Below are positions 1-8,296 of a DNA stretch of 33,750 nt, piece by piece. The stretch covers positions 1 to 33,750 of the forward strand of contig JAGQPY010000010.1 in NCBI GenBank assembly GCA_020426485.1, in the 5' to 3' direction. The stretch is from Planctomycetaceae bacterium (GTDB taxonomy: Bacteria; Planctomycetota; Planctomycetia; Planctomycetales; Planctomycetaceae). Both the position numbers and the translations under genes were made by a program. Under the pieces are notes generated by a model, which was given only the letters and a program-made list of their open reading frames with translations, was not told where the DNA came from and made no database searches. Positions within the stretch are counted from its first letter, which is position 1; every line of letters begins with the position of its first letter.

Positions 1-135
1 CCCGATCCGGCGCTGGACGGAATGACTCACCTGACAGACACGCGGCGGATTTTCGGAGGCCCAGGTGGCACAAAACAGGACTCGCCACAAACCCGAGGCC
101 GGCAGTCGCGTAGACGGCGAATTTGCTCTGGCCAT
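1..135 (-). CDS. Possible 5' end of a further minus-strand gene (partial, frame uncertain)
   Basis: Two overlapping minus-strand frames stay open from an ATG to the left edge: one starts at 135 (reads MARANSPSTRLPASG...), the other at 145 (reads MNSDGQSKFAVYATAG...). Neither has a strong Shine-Dalgarno sequence, although an AGG lies about 10 nt before the ATG at 145. A next cluster gene would be expected here because the whole left part is transcribed leftwards. Only about 45 codons are visible, too few to name a family. A plus-strand frame is also open from base 1 to a TAA at 166-168, and its lower half becomes very arginine-rich, as wrong frames in this DNA tend to. Treat this as a place-holder for a truncated gene, not a firm call. 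Confidence 0.25.
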   Translation of the reverse strand, partial: MARANSPSTRLPASGLWRVLFCATWASENPPRVCQVSHSVQRRIG

Positions 136-342
136 CAGAGTTCATCGATTGCTGACCTGCTGTCGTAAAGTGGGTAATCCGGATGTCTTGAGAATGCCGC
201 GACACCGTGAGTTTAAGCAAGCGCGCGGCGAAAGAACAGTCGCAAAACGACGGAGCGCGGAATCGAATCCGAACGGCGGTGCTCCACTGCCCGCGACTGA
301 TTCTGCGGGGATTTTCGCCCGGTTTTCGAACAGCCAATCAGC
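136..342. other. Spacer downstream of the methyltransferase gene; no supported gene
   Basis: This stretch separates the stop of the methyltransferase gene (343) from the possible next minus-strand start near 145. Short open frames on the plus strand here are arginine-rich and lack a ribosome-binding site or recognisable motif. I see no strong terminator hairpin. Confidence 0.4.
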
Positions 343-1290
343 TCAAGCGGCTTTACGTGACGTCTCGACAGTCTTCCGTTCAGTCAGGCGGAACGGAACT
401 GTCGCCGGAGTTTCCGGCTTGCGATAGATCAGGAATTCCTTGGGCACCAGCGACAGCTTTCCCTTTGAAAGGCGATACAGTGCGGCGGTGGCCTGAAAGT
501 AGCCACTCTTGCACAGCCGCGACATCCGACCGCCAATGGATGGCATCGCTTCGGGAAAACAGGTGTCGTAGTGGAATCCACATTGCTGTGCGAGCTGTGT
601 CAGCGTCTTTCGACTGTAGTAGAAGTAGTTGACACCGGCGTTCAGGCGGGCTTCCACGCCGTGCAGAATTCGACACAGCAATCCGGTGCTGGTCAGCAGC
701 CGAAAATTCAGCCCGCCGATTTCAATGGCCAGTAAACCACCAGGTTTCAGCAGCCGGTACATCTCCCGAAGATCGTCCGCCGGTCGCCGATGACAGACGA
801 ACGAATCCAGTGACGTGATGACGTCGAAAGACTCGTCGACAAAGCTCTGGTCTTCCAGGAAGCCTTCGTGCACCGTTAAACCAAACCTGTCTCGCGCGAA
901 TCGAGCGGAAACACGCGACGGTTCCACGCCTTCGGCCTTCCAGGCAGCGTCGTTCTGAAACTGTTGAATAAACAGGCCCGAAGCTGCTCCAACGTCCAGC
1001 AATCGGCCACCTTCAGGCATCAGCTGACGGATCACGTCCGCTTCGCGCGTCAGGCTTTCCTGTCTCCATTCGACGTAATGCAGTTGAGTCAGTTCCTGAT
1101 CGGTGATGTGTTCCGTACGGAAGAATTCTCGTGTGGTGTCTTCCGGAGGTCCTTCTCCAACAAACAGCAGCCCACACCCTGCGCATTGAACAATCAGGTA
1201 ACTGTTGCTGGTCAGGAACGGACGACGCTGCGCCGGACCGCAGCACGGACAGAAAACTTCGATTCGGTTCATCTCTTGGTGAACAGTCAT
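343..1290 (-). CDS. Class I SAM-dependent methyltransferase with N-terminal zinc-ribbon-like Cys pairs
   Basis: The 315-residue product starts with two cysteine pairs, C14-x2-C17 and C36-x2-C39, the zinc-binding head common in methyltransferases of surface-polysaccharide clusters. A Rossmann methyltransferase domain follows. Motif I is LLDVGAASG (97-105), the acidic loop after strand beta2 is GVEPS (121-125), and the FDVITSLDSF segment (about 155-164) corresponds to the motif IV region. 'RLLKPGGLLAIEIGG' is the usual post-catalytic strand. Length is normal for the Methyltransf_11/23 type. It begins 14 nt after the stop of the flippase gene, so it is almost certainly co-transcribed with it. 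A second ATG seven codons in would still keep both Cys pairs. The likely role is methylation of a sugar or glycan intermediate; the acceptor cannot be told from sequence. Confidence 0.85.
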   Translation of the reverse strand: MTVHQEMNRIEVFCPCCGPAQRRPFLTSNSYLIVQCAGCGLLFVGEGPPEDTTREFFRTEHITDQELTQLHYVEWRQESLTREADVIRQLMPEGGRLLDVGAASGLFIQQFQNDAAWKAEGVEPSRVSARFARDRFGLTVHEGFLEDQSFVDESFDVITSLDSFVCHRRPADDLREMYRLLKPGGLLAIEIGGLNFRLLTSTGLLCRILHGVEARLNAGVNYFYYSRKTLTQLAQQCGFHYDTCFPEAMPSIGGRMSRLCKSGYFQATAALYRLSKGKLSLVPKEFLIYRKPETPATVPFRLTERKTVETSRKAA

Positions 1291-1304
1291 GGATCACAGG
1301 TGCT

Positions 1305-2609
1305 TCAGAACGGGAAGTGCAGGACAAGAAACGACAGGATGGCCGTGGTTCCGGCAATGACTCCCAGTGGAATTCCACCGTGATGATTCTGCTTCCACAG
1401 AAATCCGATGCGGAAACACATGATGGTCAGCTCACCCAGACTCCAGCCAATCGCGACTCGAACAGGCCACGCATAACTTTCGGCAAGAAACGCGAACGCA
1501 AAAAACGCTGCGTATCCGGGAAGCACGGCCATGAAGTCGTACCAGTCCAGACCGAAAGCGTTCAGCGTGAACTTCATCCCCATGTTGATACAGACCAGAT
1601 ACAAGCCCGGCATCAGCATCACGACGATTTTGCCGACGTGGATCAGATCACCGGAGAACAGACGTTCGGACAGCGGCACGGACAGCAGAATTCCGCCCAG
1701 ACAGATCGGCAGCAGAATCAATGTCACCAGATGAATTTTTCGGCTGACGACCGACCGAATGGCCGACAGGTCCTGGCTTTCGATGGCTCGAACCAGCCGT
1801 GGAAACGACGACAGAATGATGCTGGTCGAAACAAAACCCGCGGCTCCCACCAATCGAAACGCGGTGCCAAACACCGAAACGTCTTCCGGAGTTCCGAACG
1901 AATTGAGCAGCAGAATTCCCACGCGCGTGTACAGCGTCGTCAGAAACAGCGACGCGCCGATCGGAAAAACTTCCGAGATGGTGGCCGTCACATGCCGGAT
2001 GTGTACCGGAGCCTGAGCATCAAAACGAAACACGGGGCGGATAATCTGCATGCGTCCTTCCGCCACCATTCGACCGACGTTGCACGCCAGCCAGATCAAC
2101 AACATCGTCTGCAGATTGGTTCCCACATATGCCGCCACAAAAAGTGCCACGGCCTGAACAAGGCGGTAAACCAGAACCAGCGCTGCTTCCACATCAAGTC
2201 GGTCCTGACTGCGCAGGAACCAAAGGAATGGGTCGGTGGCCGGTTGAGTTGCCGCGACGGCCGTCAGAATGACCAGAGTCGTCACGGCCGGCAGATTCAG
2301 AGGCAGAACGCTCAGCACCAGCAGCGTCATCAGTGTGTAAAACAGCTTGGCAGCCAGACACTGCCGAAACGTGTGGTTGATGTCAGTACCGCCTGAAAAA
2401 CGGCGCGTGGCCCACATCTTTGTTCCGAAGTCGGATGCGATTTCCGCGATTCCAATCAATGCGGAGGCAGTCAGATAGGCGGCGTAAGTGGATGTGTTCA
2501 GGAAACGGGACAGCGCCAGCAACAGCACCAGCTGCAGCACGGAGTTGACACTGTTGCCACCCATGTTGCTGACGATATTCGTGACAAACTGACTGCGAAA
2601 TCGAAACAC
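1305..2609 (-). CDS. Polysaccharide flippase (Wzx/MATE-like multi-pass membrane protein)
   Basis: The product is strongly hydrophobic, with about 12 predicted membrane segments and the N-terminal pattern of Wzx-type lipid-linked oligosaccharide flippases (FRFRSQFVTNIVSNMGG, then a first long helix). Further family-like features are the 'SRFL...AYLTASALIGIAEIASDFG' segment and the repeated 'FGTAFRLVGAAGFV' type. I chose a GTG start at 2607-2609, preceded by GGAAAG at 3-8 nt, giving 434 residues. The frame is open back to an ATG at 2762, but that start would overlap the upstream ligase gene by 41 bp and add about 51 residues of Cys/Arg-rich sequence that does not look like a flippase N-terminus. 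It sits between a ligase/polymerase-like gene and a methyltransferase gene, fitting export of repeat units across the inner membrane. Confidence 0.82.
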   Translation of the reverse strand: MFRFRSQFVTNIVSNMGGNSVNSVLQLVLLLALSRFLNTSTYAAYLTASALIGIAEIASDFGTKMWATRRFSGGTDINHTFRQCLAAKLFYTLMTLLVLSVLPLNLPAVTTLVILTAVAATQPATDPFLWFLRSQDRLDVEAALVLVYRLVQAVALFVAAYVGTNLQTMLLIWLACNVGRMVAEGRMQIIRPVFRFDAQAPVHIRHVTATISEVFPIGASLFLTTLYTRVGILLLNSFGTPEDVSVFGTAFRLVGAAGFVSTSIILSSFPRLVRAIESQDLSAIRSVVSRKIHLVTLILLPICLGGILLSVPLSERLFSGDLIHVGKIVVMLMPGLYLVCINMGMKFTLNAFGLDWYDFMAVLPGYAAFFAFAFLAESYAWPVRVAIGWSLGELTIMCFRIGFLWKQNHHGGIPLGVIAGTTAILSFLVLHFPF

Positions 2610-2721
2610 AGATCTTTCCGAATCGGGAAGAATGTCGGCTGAAAATACGTGTTGAATGATGAGTAACGAAATGAGCAGTTCTGATTTCGCCGCAACGCGA
2701 AGTCGACATCCGCATCGCGCG

Positions 2722-4188
2722 TCAGGTGAGGTGTTCCGACAGAGTTTCTTCTTCGGAATCAACGTCGCTCAGACCAATAAACGCCGACCCGAAAGCCATC
2801 CAGTACAGGCACGACATCGGATGGTTATTGACCAGATACTGCGTGTTCGCCAGATCTCGGGCAATGAACAGCAGAAACAGACACGTGGAAATGGCTCTCA
2901 GTTTTTTCGGCCCCGACAGGCTGCGTTTGAGCAACAGCCAGCCGACCGTGGAATAGAACAGCAGTCCCGGCAGTCCGTAGGAACCGCCCATCGACATAAT
3001 CCAGTTGTGAGGATCCGACGCCATGGAGCCGGTGTAAAACTGAAAGAACACCGGCCAGTGGCTGACTCCGAAACCGAGCATCCAGTCAGACAGTTTCAGG
3101 TTGGAGAGAGTCGCCTGCCAGTAAAGTCCGCGTGTTCCAAGTGACTGGATGGATTCCAGATTACGCAGCCGCATCGACATCAGAATGTCATCGAACGGGA
3201 TGTCGATCAGCAGCAGAAACGGCAGACAGCAGACACCCAGTACGATGACTCGCTGTGGTGAACGCGTCCAGATCAACGCTCCACCGGCCAGCAGGTAGAA
3301 CGCAAACATGGACCGAGCCGCACCCAGCCCCGCAACCAGCAGTCCTACTGAAAGGAAGGAGACAATAAACGCACCGGAAATGATTCGCGACCGACAGGCG
3401 CGCAGATAGAGAATCATGTAGAAGGCCGGCAGAATGGCCAGCGTGTTGGGAGACAGAAACGGCCCCGTCAGACGAGCAACACCGCGTTCCCCGCCTTCCA
3501 GAAGTTCCATGCGCGTGGCGATGGCATGCAGACCGGCCGGCGATGCTCCGAACTGCGGGCCAAGCTTCACCTGCAGCAGAGTGACCACCAGAATGTGAGC
3601 CAAAGCAAGAACACAGATGACTCGCAGTCGAGGCGACGACCAGGGATCGGCCACGATGGCTCGATGGCACACCAGTCCGGCCAGCATCATGAAGGCCGTC
3701 AGGCCACCCACGATCCAGAACGGACGATCATCCAGTTGCTGATGAAGTCCCCAGCGCTGGTGAAAATATGAGCTGATCGTTCCGAATACGGCCAGGCAGA
3801 ATCCGGTGGCCGCAATACGACGAAATGTTCGGTCTTCCGCCGTTTCCGCAATGGAGCCGCCACGAGTAATCAGGCTGGTGATGATCATCATGGCCGCAAT
3901 GCCGACGACGCAGCCGTAAATCGATGGGTCGGCCTGTCCGGGAGCATCGTGGACGGACAGCACCAGCAGCATCAGATAGGGTCGCCAGCTCGGCAGAATC
4001 ACGGAAAGACCCAGAGACACCAGCACTCCGTCGTACGATGTCCAGTGTCCGATGTCCGTGAAAGCGAAGTACACAAAGCTCAGCAACAGCGCTCGCAGCA
4101 TCTCCACCTGTTCCTGCGAACGCATGTGGACCGCAGCAAGCGATCGGTCAAATGAGGAAACATGGCTGGCTGTAGAGTACATGGACAA
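2722..4188 (-). CDS. O-antigen ligase / polymerase-like membrane protein (Wzy/WaaL type)
   Basis: This 488-residue protein has about ten to twelve hydrophobic segments and a large central loop. Just before a transmembrane helix lies 'ERGVARLTGPFLSPNTLA', the (R)xTGxFxxPN signature of the O-antigen ligase family, which transfers or polymerises undecaprenyl-linked glycans on the periplasmic side. A second soluble loop around 'SNLKLSDWMLGFGVSHWP' and a late 'DPHNWIMSMGGSYGLPGLL' resemble the conserved C-terminal family region, where a His (here the H of DPHN) is important. About 54 nt separate it from the upstream sulfotransferase gene, and the flippase gene follows. From sequence alone, ligase and polymerase cannot be told apart. 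The family call is fairly secure. Confidence 0.8.
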   Translation of the reverse strand: MSMYSTASHVSSFDRSLAAVHMRSQEQVEMLRALLLSFVYFAFTDIGHWTSYDGVLVSLGLSVILPSWRPYLMLLVLSVHDAPGQADPSIYGCVVGIAAMMIITSLITRGGSIAETAEDRTFRRIAATGFCLAVFGTISSYFHQRWGLHQQLDDRPFWIVGGLTAFMMLAGLVCHRAIVADPWSSPRLRVICVLALAHILVVTLLQVKLGPQFGASPAGLHAIATRMELLEGGERGVARLTGPFLSPNTLAILPAFYMILYLRACRSRIISGAFIVSFLSVGLLVAGLGAARSMFAFYLLAGGALIWTRSPQRVIVLGVCCLPFLLLIDIPFDDILMSMRLRNLESIQSLGTRGLYWQATLSNLKLSDWMLGFGVSHWPVFFQFYTGSMASDPHNWIMSMGGSYGLPGLLFYSTVGWLLLKRSLSGPKKLRAISTCLFLLFIARDLANTQYLVNNHPMSCLYWMAFGSAFIGLSDVDSEEETLSEHLT

Positions 4189-4242
4189 GACTCGGAATCT
4201 TTTGCGTTGATGACTTCTTCTGTGTGAATTGCTTCTGTGTGA

Positions 4243-5142
4243 TCAGGCAGCGGACAGTGAACGGGATTGTTGCCACGACACCGGCATGTCAATGATCCGG
4301 TTCAGCTGTTCGTAATCCTGCTGAATGCGAAGCAGCTGGTCTTCGGGAAGCACGTCCTGTGGAGTCAGCGGCGGGCGGCCTTCGTCGACCATCAGCAGAT
4401 CAAGCGTTTTTTCACGAAGTCGAGTGTTCCGATAAACCCACTCCATCGCCAGCCGAGTTGGCGCGAAGGCGTTGGCCGATGTCGAGATGCCTCGAATGAC
4501 GCGGTACAGCACGACCGATCGATAGTCTTTTGTTCGATTGATTTTCTCAGTCAGGTTCTCGGGCACAAAGCTGCTGTCCGCTCCGACGAAGAAGTACATG
4601 CGCCGCACCAGAGTTTCCGGATCGTCCGCGACATCGTCGAAGAAGAAGATACCCAGCTGTTCTCGCGGAAAGGCGTCCAGATAAGGAGTCAGTCCCTGAA
4701 AGTAGCAGCTGCGGCGCACATACTTGTCGTCACGCAGCGCCAGAGTTCGCAGATCGTCAGCCGAAACATCGGCCACGCCGCCGTAAACATTCTGAGCATC
4801 ATGCATCAGGTGAGAGAGTGCTCGATCGAAGGGATCTCGCAGCATGACCAGCAGCCGCAGATCCGGATTCAGACAAGCCATCCGATCAGCCGCGGCGGGA
4901 CAATCCATGTACAGCGGGCTGATTTCTCCCTGAAGACATCCGTGAGTTCCGGTGAAGTGTTTCTGATACCAGTCCAGTCCTCGTTCGAAGTGCTGGTTGA
5001 AAAAATTCAGTTCCTTGGGCTGACTCATCTCGATATATGGGTGAGCTTCCAACTGACTCCACGCCCACGTCGTCGCGCTTTTTTCGGCTCCGATCCCGAC
5101 AAAGTCGGGAGCCCACTGAGAAGAAAAGGTGGTCTGATTCAT
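4243..5142 (-). CDS. PAPS-dependent sulfotransferase (Sulfotransfer_1/3 type)
   Basis: The 299-residue soluble protein carries both PAPS-contacting motifs. The 5'-phosphosulfate loop is G16-IGAEKSATT (K21, T24, T25) and the 3'-phosphate segment is LRDPFDRALSH (101-111, with R102 and S110). 'PKELNFF' (42-48) and 'GEISPLYM' (72-79) are typical of carbohydrate/heparan-type sulfotransferases. Length is normal for the family. It lies inside a surface-glycan cluster, between a FemAB-like gene and the O-antigen ligase-like gene, so the likely acceptor is a sugar hydroxyl or amine of the exported polysaccharide. That substrate is inference from context. Confidence 0.88.
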   Translation of the reverse strand: MNQTTFSSQWAPDFVGIGAEKSATTWAWSQLEAHPYIEMSQPKELNFFNQHFERGLDWYQKHFTGTHGCLQGEISPLYMDCPAAADRMACLNPDLRLLVMLRDPFDRALSHLMHDAQNVYGGVADVSADDLRTLALRDDKYVRRSCYFQGLTPYLDAFPREQLGIFFFDDVADDPETLVRRMYFFVGADSSFVPENLTEKINRTKDYRSVVLYRVIRGISTSANAFAPTRLAMEWVYRNTRLREKTLDLLMVDEGRPPLTPQDVLPEDQLLRIQQDYEQLNRIIDMPVSWQQSRSLSAA

Positions 5143-5222
5143 GTTGAAAGGTCCAAAGCTCCTAAGCTGAAATCTGTCGCCGGTGACCCGTTGTTCGGTG
5201 AAGGTCAGTTACAAAGGAATGC

Positions 5223-6224
5223 TCAGTTGACTTTGCTGCCGGTTCTGACGGCTTCGGATTCCGAAGCGTCGATCATCCTTGTGGTCGTCAGCAATCGTTC
5301 CTGCAGGACCGTTCCGTTGGGTTGGCTCGCATACCACGACAGCAACCCGGAAACTCGCCCGATCCGTTCATGCGTGGCCCATGGCTTGAGTGCGCGTGAC
5401 ATTATGGAGGCCATCGATCCGGGCAGCATGCGACTCCACGGGCGTTTGAATTCGATTCGTTGTCCCATGGGCTGCTTCTGAAAGCCAAGACCGAGCTTGA
5501 AGTGGTCCAGAGGTTCCATGCCCGCCAGCAGCGACTGCAGTCCGATTGAAACCTCGGTGACCGTCGGATCTTCGAACCGATTCCGCAGAAAGGTGAACAG
5601 CATGGCGTTGTTGGGATAGTGCTTCAGCCTTGAGGCATCCGAACGAACGATGCAGATGTTCTCGACCGAACCAATTCGAAACGAAATCAGATACGACGCC
5701 AGTTGCCCCTCATGTCGAGCTCCCCAGGCTGTCGCGGCCGGACACCTGGCCGCTGCGGCGTAGTAAGACTGCCAGTATGTTTCAAAGTTCGCCGGAATTT
5801 TGCGTCCCTGGCGCTGCAGAGTATTGCGATTCAGTTCCAGTCCTTCGGCGTGGAAGGTGCTCAGATCGACGGGACCGCATGCGCACTGTTCAAGTCCGCG
5901 TCGAGTCTGATTTCTGGACTTGCTGGTCTGTGATGACAGGTCATAGTTCCGGTCACTGATCACCAGCCGATAGCTGTCGACTCCCAGTTCCGGTCGACAA
6001 CCATAGCGAGCAATCAGACCGTCTGATTGCAGCACGTCATTGATGTTCAGCGAAGCCGGATCCAGTTGCAGCTCGAAGGGAAACGGCGTGTAGACGCGAG
6101 GAGCGACGTCGAACCAGTACGTCTGGCCTACCTGCCGAACCGTGTGTCCGATGTGTTGCAGAAATTCCGCGTAATATTGCGGCGTCATGGCCTGAGATCC
6201 CGTGCAGACAATCATCCAGCGCAA
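5223..6224 (-). CDS. FemAB/GNAT-fold acyltransferase-like protein of the glycan cluster
   Basis: The 333-residue product has no signal peptide. Its middle region reads 'SKSRNQTRRGLEQC' (101-114) followed by an acidic/hydrophobic stretch, then 'ATAWGARHEGQLASYLISFRIG' (about 164-185) and 'HYPNNAMLFTFLRNRF' (202-217). This arrangement (a basic substrate-side segment, a beta-rich core, then a helix with N/A/L residues) is like GNAT-fold proteins annotated as FemAB-like or 'GNAT family' in exopolysaccharide loci. I do not see a clean canonical acetyl-CoA loop, so the cofactor may be aminoacyl-tRNA, acyl-CoA or none. It is the most upstream gene of the leftward cluster. A second ATG at 6188 is an alternative start. 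The catalytic role is unproven. Confidence 0.6.
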   Translation of the reverse strand: MRWMIVCTGSQAMTPQYYAEFLQHIGHTVRQVGQTYWFDVAPRVYTPFPFELQLDPASLNINDVLQSDGLIARYGCRPELGVDSYRLVISDRNYDLSSQTSKSRNQTRRGLEQCACGPVDLSTFHAEGLELNRNTLQRQGRKIPANFETYWQSYYAAAARCPAATAWGARHEGQLASYLISFRIGSVENICIVRSDASRLKHYPNNAMLFTFLRNRFEDPTVTEVSIGLQSLLAGMEPLDHFKLGLGFQKQPMGQRIEFKRPWSRMLPGSMASIMSRALKPWATHERIGRVSGLLSWYASQPNGTVLQERLLTTTRMIDASESEAVRTGSKVN

Positions 6225-6845
6225 AGAAAGACGCCGTCAATGTGCCACAAAGCTCGCAGACAGACCATATGAATGCAGGTCTCCTCGCACAGTCCGGCAA
6301 TCCTGATGCGACAGATTGCCTTCTGCTCGACCGCGAACCCGCAGAAACTGCCATCACCTTCCCCGAAATGGCCAACCTTTCCGATGAGCACCGGTGGCAT
6401 TGGCTGTTCTGTCAACCAGCGGTTTCGATCACGAAGGGACCGGAGTTCATGGGGCGAGTGACTTTGATCAGCCGCGTTTGAAGAGCGACCGCGAATGGCA
6501 TGATTTCCTGATCGTACTCACGCACACGGTGCGGTTTTTCGAATCTGAAAACGGCCAACCGGTACTTAACGCCCCGTCCTTATGAGATGCGTCAGAACGC
6601 TCTTCCGAAGGCGGTTCCCGGAGGCAACCCGTTCAGTGCATTCCTTTCGCGGTTCGGCTGTTTGAATCGTTGCGGCAACGGTGCCGGGGCTGCTTTCGAG
6701 TTTTACGCAGCGTTCGCACCTGGAAAGTGCTGGTCGCAGGCGATACTCTGCGGCGGTTGCAGGAGTGTCTTTCGTGACCAAAGTCGACCGACGAAAGTCT
6801 CTGCCATGCGGTGCAGGATTGATTGACGAACTGAGAGCTGTGGTC
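6225..6845. other. 620-bp divergent intergenic region with a short palindrome
   Basis: This gap lies between the divergent starts of the leftward glycan cluster and the rightward TIM-barrel gene, so it should hold promoters for both. I could not place convincing -35/-10 pairs. A 13-bp palindrome, CGTTGC-g-GCAACG, is at 6668-6680 and could be an operator. A 79-codon plus-strand frame (6242-6481) and a 63-codon one (6394-6585) have no ribosome-binding site and no recognisable motif. Their amino-acid make-up is not absurd, so a decayed gene remnant is possible, but I do not call one. Confidence 0.45.
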
Positions 6846-7697
6846 ATGAGTCTGTTTTCTCGCGAAGAAATCTTAAAGCGGCTGAACGAAAAGATTCAGT
6901 CAGGGCAGCCGATCATTGGTGGTGGAGCGGGGACCGGCATCAGCGCGAAACTGGAAGAAGCCGGCGGCATCGATTTGATTGTGATTTATAATTCGGGGCG
7001 GTTCCGCATGGGTGGCCGAGGATCACTGGCGGGACTGATGCCCTACGGAGACGCCAACGCCATCGTGATGGACATGGCTCGGGAAGTTCTGCCCGTTGTG
7101 GAACATACTCCGGTGCTGGCGGGTGTCTGCGGAACGGATCCGTTTCGAGTGATGAAGCTGTTTCTGAAAGAAGTCCAGGCAGCCGGTTTTTCAGGCGTCC
7201 AGAATTTTCCCACCGTGGGTTTGATTGACGGAGTCTTCCGCGCTAACCTGGAAGAAACGGGGATGAGCTACGGGCTGGAAGTGGACATGATTCGCCAGTC
7301 GGCGGAGCTGGGACTTCTGACGACGCCGTACTGTTTCAACGTCGACGACGCCGTCGCAATGACCAGAGCCGGCGCGGACATCCTGATTCCTCACATGGGA
7401 CTGACCACCAAAGGTTCGATTGGTGCTCACACAGCACTCACACTGGATCAGTGTGTTCAGCGCATTCAGGAAATGCATGACGCGGCAAAGAAGGTTCGGT
7501 CAGATGTGATCGTGTTGTGCCACGGCGGTCCGATCGCTGAACCCGAAGACGCTCAATACATCCTGGACCATACCGAAGGTATCGCCGGCTTCTACGGTGC
7601 CAGCAGTATGGAGCGTCTGCCGGTGGAACCGGCCATCACGAACCGTATCCGTGAATTCGGGCAGTTGCAGTTTCGACCTTCGCGAGCGGGATCATGA
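6846..7697 (+). CDS. PEP-hydrolase-like TIM-barrel protein (PF09370 type)
   Basis: The product from the ATG at 6846 is 283 residues, normal for this family. The frame is open further upstream, but the extra 55 codons are Arg/Cys-rich and unlike the family. Diagnostic segments are '[22 protein letters not shown]' (22-43), '[25 protein letters not shown]' (48-71), 'VCGTDPF' (94-100), '[13 protein letters not shown]' and the late 'VLCHGGPI ... [12 protein letters not shown]' strand. Families with this fold are called phosphoenolpyruvate hydrolase-like or TIM-barrel signal-transduction proteins; their real reaction is poorly established. In other bacteria and plants it is often linked to a Tm-1-like UPF0261 domain, which I do not see here. 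Its stop overlaps the start of the following redoxin-like gene by 4 bp (ATGA), so the two are probably translationally coupled. Confidence 0.85.
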   Translation: MSLFSREEILKRLNEKIQSGQPIIGGGAGTGISAKLEEAGGIDLIVIYNSGRFRMGGRGSLAGLMPYGDANAIVMDMAREVLPVVEHTPVLAGVCGTDPFRVMKLFLKEVQAAGFSGVQNFPTVGLIDGVFRANLEETGMSYGLEVDMIRQSAELGLLTTPYCFNVDDAVAMTRAGADILIPHMGLTTKGSIGAHTALTLDQCVQRIQEMHDAAKKVRSDVIVLCHGGPIAEPEDAQYILDHTEGIAGFYGASSMERLPVEPAITNRIREFGQLQFRPSRAGS

Positions 7698-8296
7698 TGG
7701 CCGACAAGCGAATCTGGATTCTGCCGATCGCAGCCGTGGTGATCTTCGGCTTATGTGTCTGGAGAATCAGTCACCCGCGAGAATCCGGTTACCGTTCCGA
7801 TGTTGTTCCGCAGCTGCGTCGCCCTGCGCCTTCGTTTCAGCTGTACGATCAGAATTCGACTCTGGTCAACCTGGAATCGTTTCTGCACCGCCATGTGATC
7901 GTGCTGATCTTCTTTGACGGGCAGGCAGGGCCGGATGCCGATCCCTGTCTGACTCAGTTTCGAAACTTCCACGCCGCTTTGAAGAAGGAAGGAATCATCG
8001 TCCTCGGAATTTCCACAGCGCTGCCTCAACAGATCCGGAACAGTGCCAGTGCCGTGTATCCGTTTCCACTGCTGTCCGATGCAGCGGCTTCCGACCGTCA
8101 ATCCGTCCATCGGGTGTGGAATCGAATCATTGAACCACCAACGCTGGATCAACCGGCGGGAACGAAACCAGGGATCTTTGTGATTGACCGAACAGGACTG
8201 GTGAGCTGGGACGAAAATGGCCCCGTTCCCGAAGTCAATCCCGATCAAGTGCTGTCTCAAATTCTGTCGCGATCGCAGCAAGGGCTTCGCCCTTGA
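7694..8296 (+). CDS. Membrane-anchored thioredoxin-fold (AhpC/TSA, redoxin-like) protein
   Basis: The 200-residue product begins with a short basic stretch and a hydrophobic segment (about 7-23), predicting an N-terminal anchor with the rest outside the cytoplasm. The ectodomain reads as a peroxiredoxin/redoxin fold: '[30 protein letters not shown]' (45-74), then '[12 protein letters not shown]' (about 97-108), a 'YPFPLLSD' strand and '[17 protein letters not shown]' near the end. The only cysteine outside the membrane segment is C85 in '[12 protein letters not shown]', which lines up roughly with the peroxidatic Cys of AhpC (C-x-T-x). The conserved Thr three residues before it is not kept, so peroxidase activity is doubtful and a one-Cys or non-catalytic role is possible. 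It is coupled by a 4-bp ATGA overlap to the TIM-barrel gene. A second ATG directly follows the first. Confidence 0.72.
   Translation: MMADKRIWILPIAAVVIFGLCVWRISHPRESGYRSDVVPQLRRPAPSFQLYDQNSTLVNLESFLHRHVIVLIFFDGQAGPDADPCLTQFRNFHAALKKEGIIVLGISTALPQQIRNSASAVYPFPLLSDAAASDRQSVHRVWNRIIEPPTLDQPAGTKPGIFVIDRTGLVSWDENGPVPEVNPDQVLSQILSRSQQGLRP
8280..8294. repeat. Perfect hairpin at the 3' end of the redoxin-like gene
   Basis: AAGGGC-TTC-GCCCTT forms a 6-bp stem with a 3-nt loop and overlaps the last codons of the redoxin-like gene (stop at 8294-8296). There is no T-run after it, so it resembles a dispersed REP-like or 3'-end-stabilising hairpin more than a classical terminator. Confidence 0.55.

Noticed and set aside
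1131-2396. Long plus-strand frame (421 codons)
   Set aside because: It is antisense to the methyltransferase and flippase genes, very rich in Gln/Arg/His, and shows no motif. The minus-strand products have clear family signatures.
4267-5481. 404-codon plus-strand frame
   Set aside because: It lies opposite the sulfotransferase and FemAB-like genes, with no ribosome-binding site or recognisable domain.
6242-6585. Two short plus-strand frames that could be a frameshifted small gene
   Set aside because: Composition is not unreasonable, but there is no ribosome-binding site, no motif and no sign of a shared parent protein, so I cannot support a pseudogene.
7694-8296. Claim that the redoxin-like protein lacks its peroxidatic Cys
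   Set aside because: A BCP-type alignment suggests a missing Cys, but an AhpC-type alignment puts C85 in the peroxidatic column. By eye this cannot be settled.
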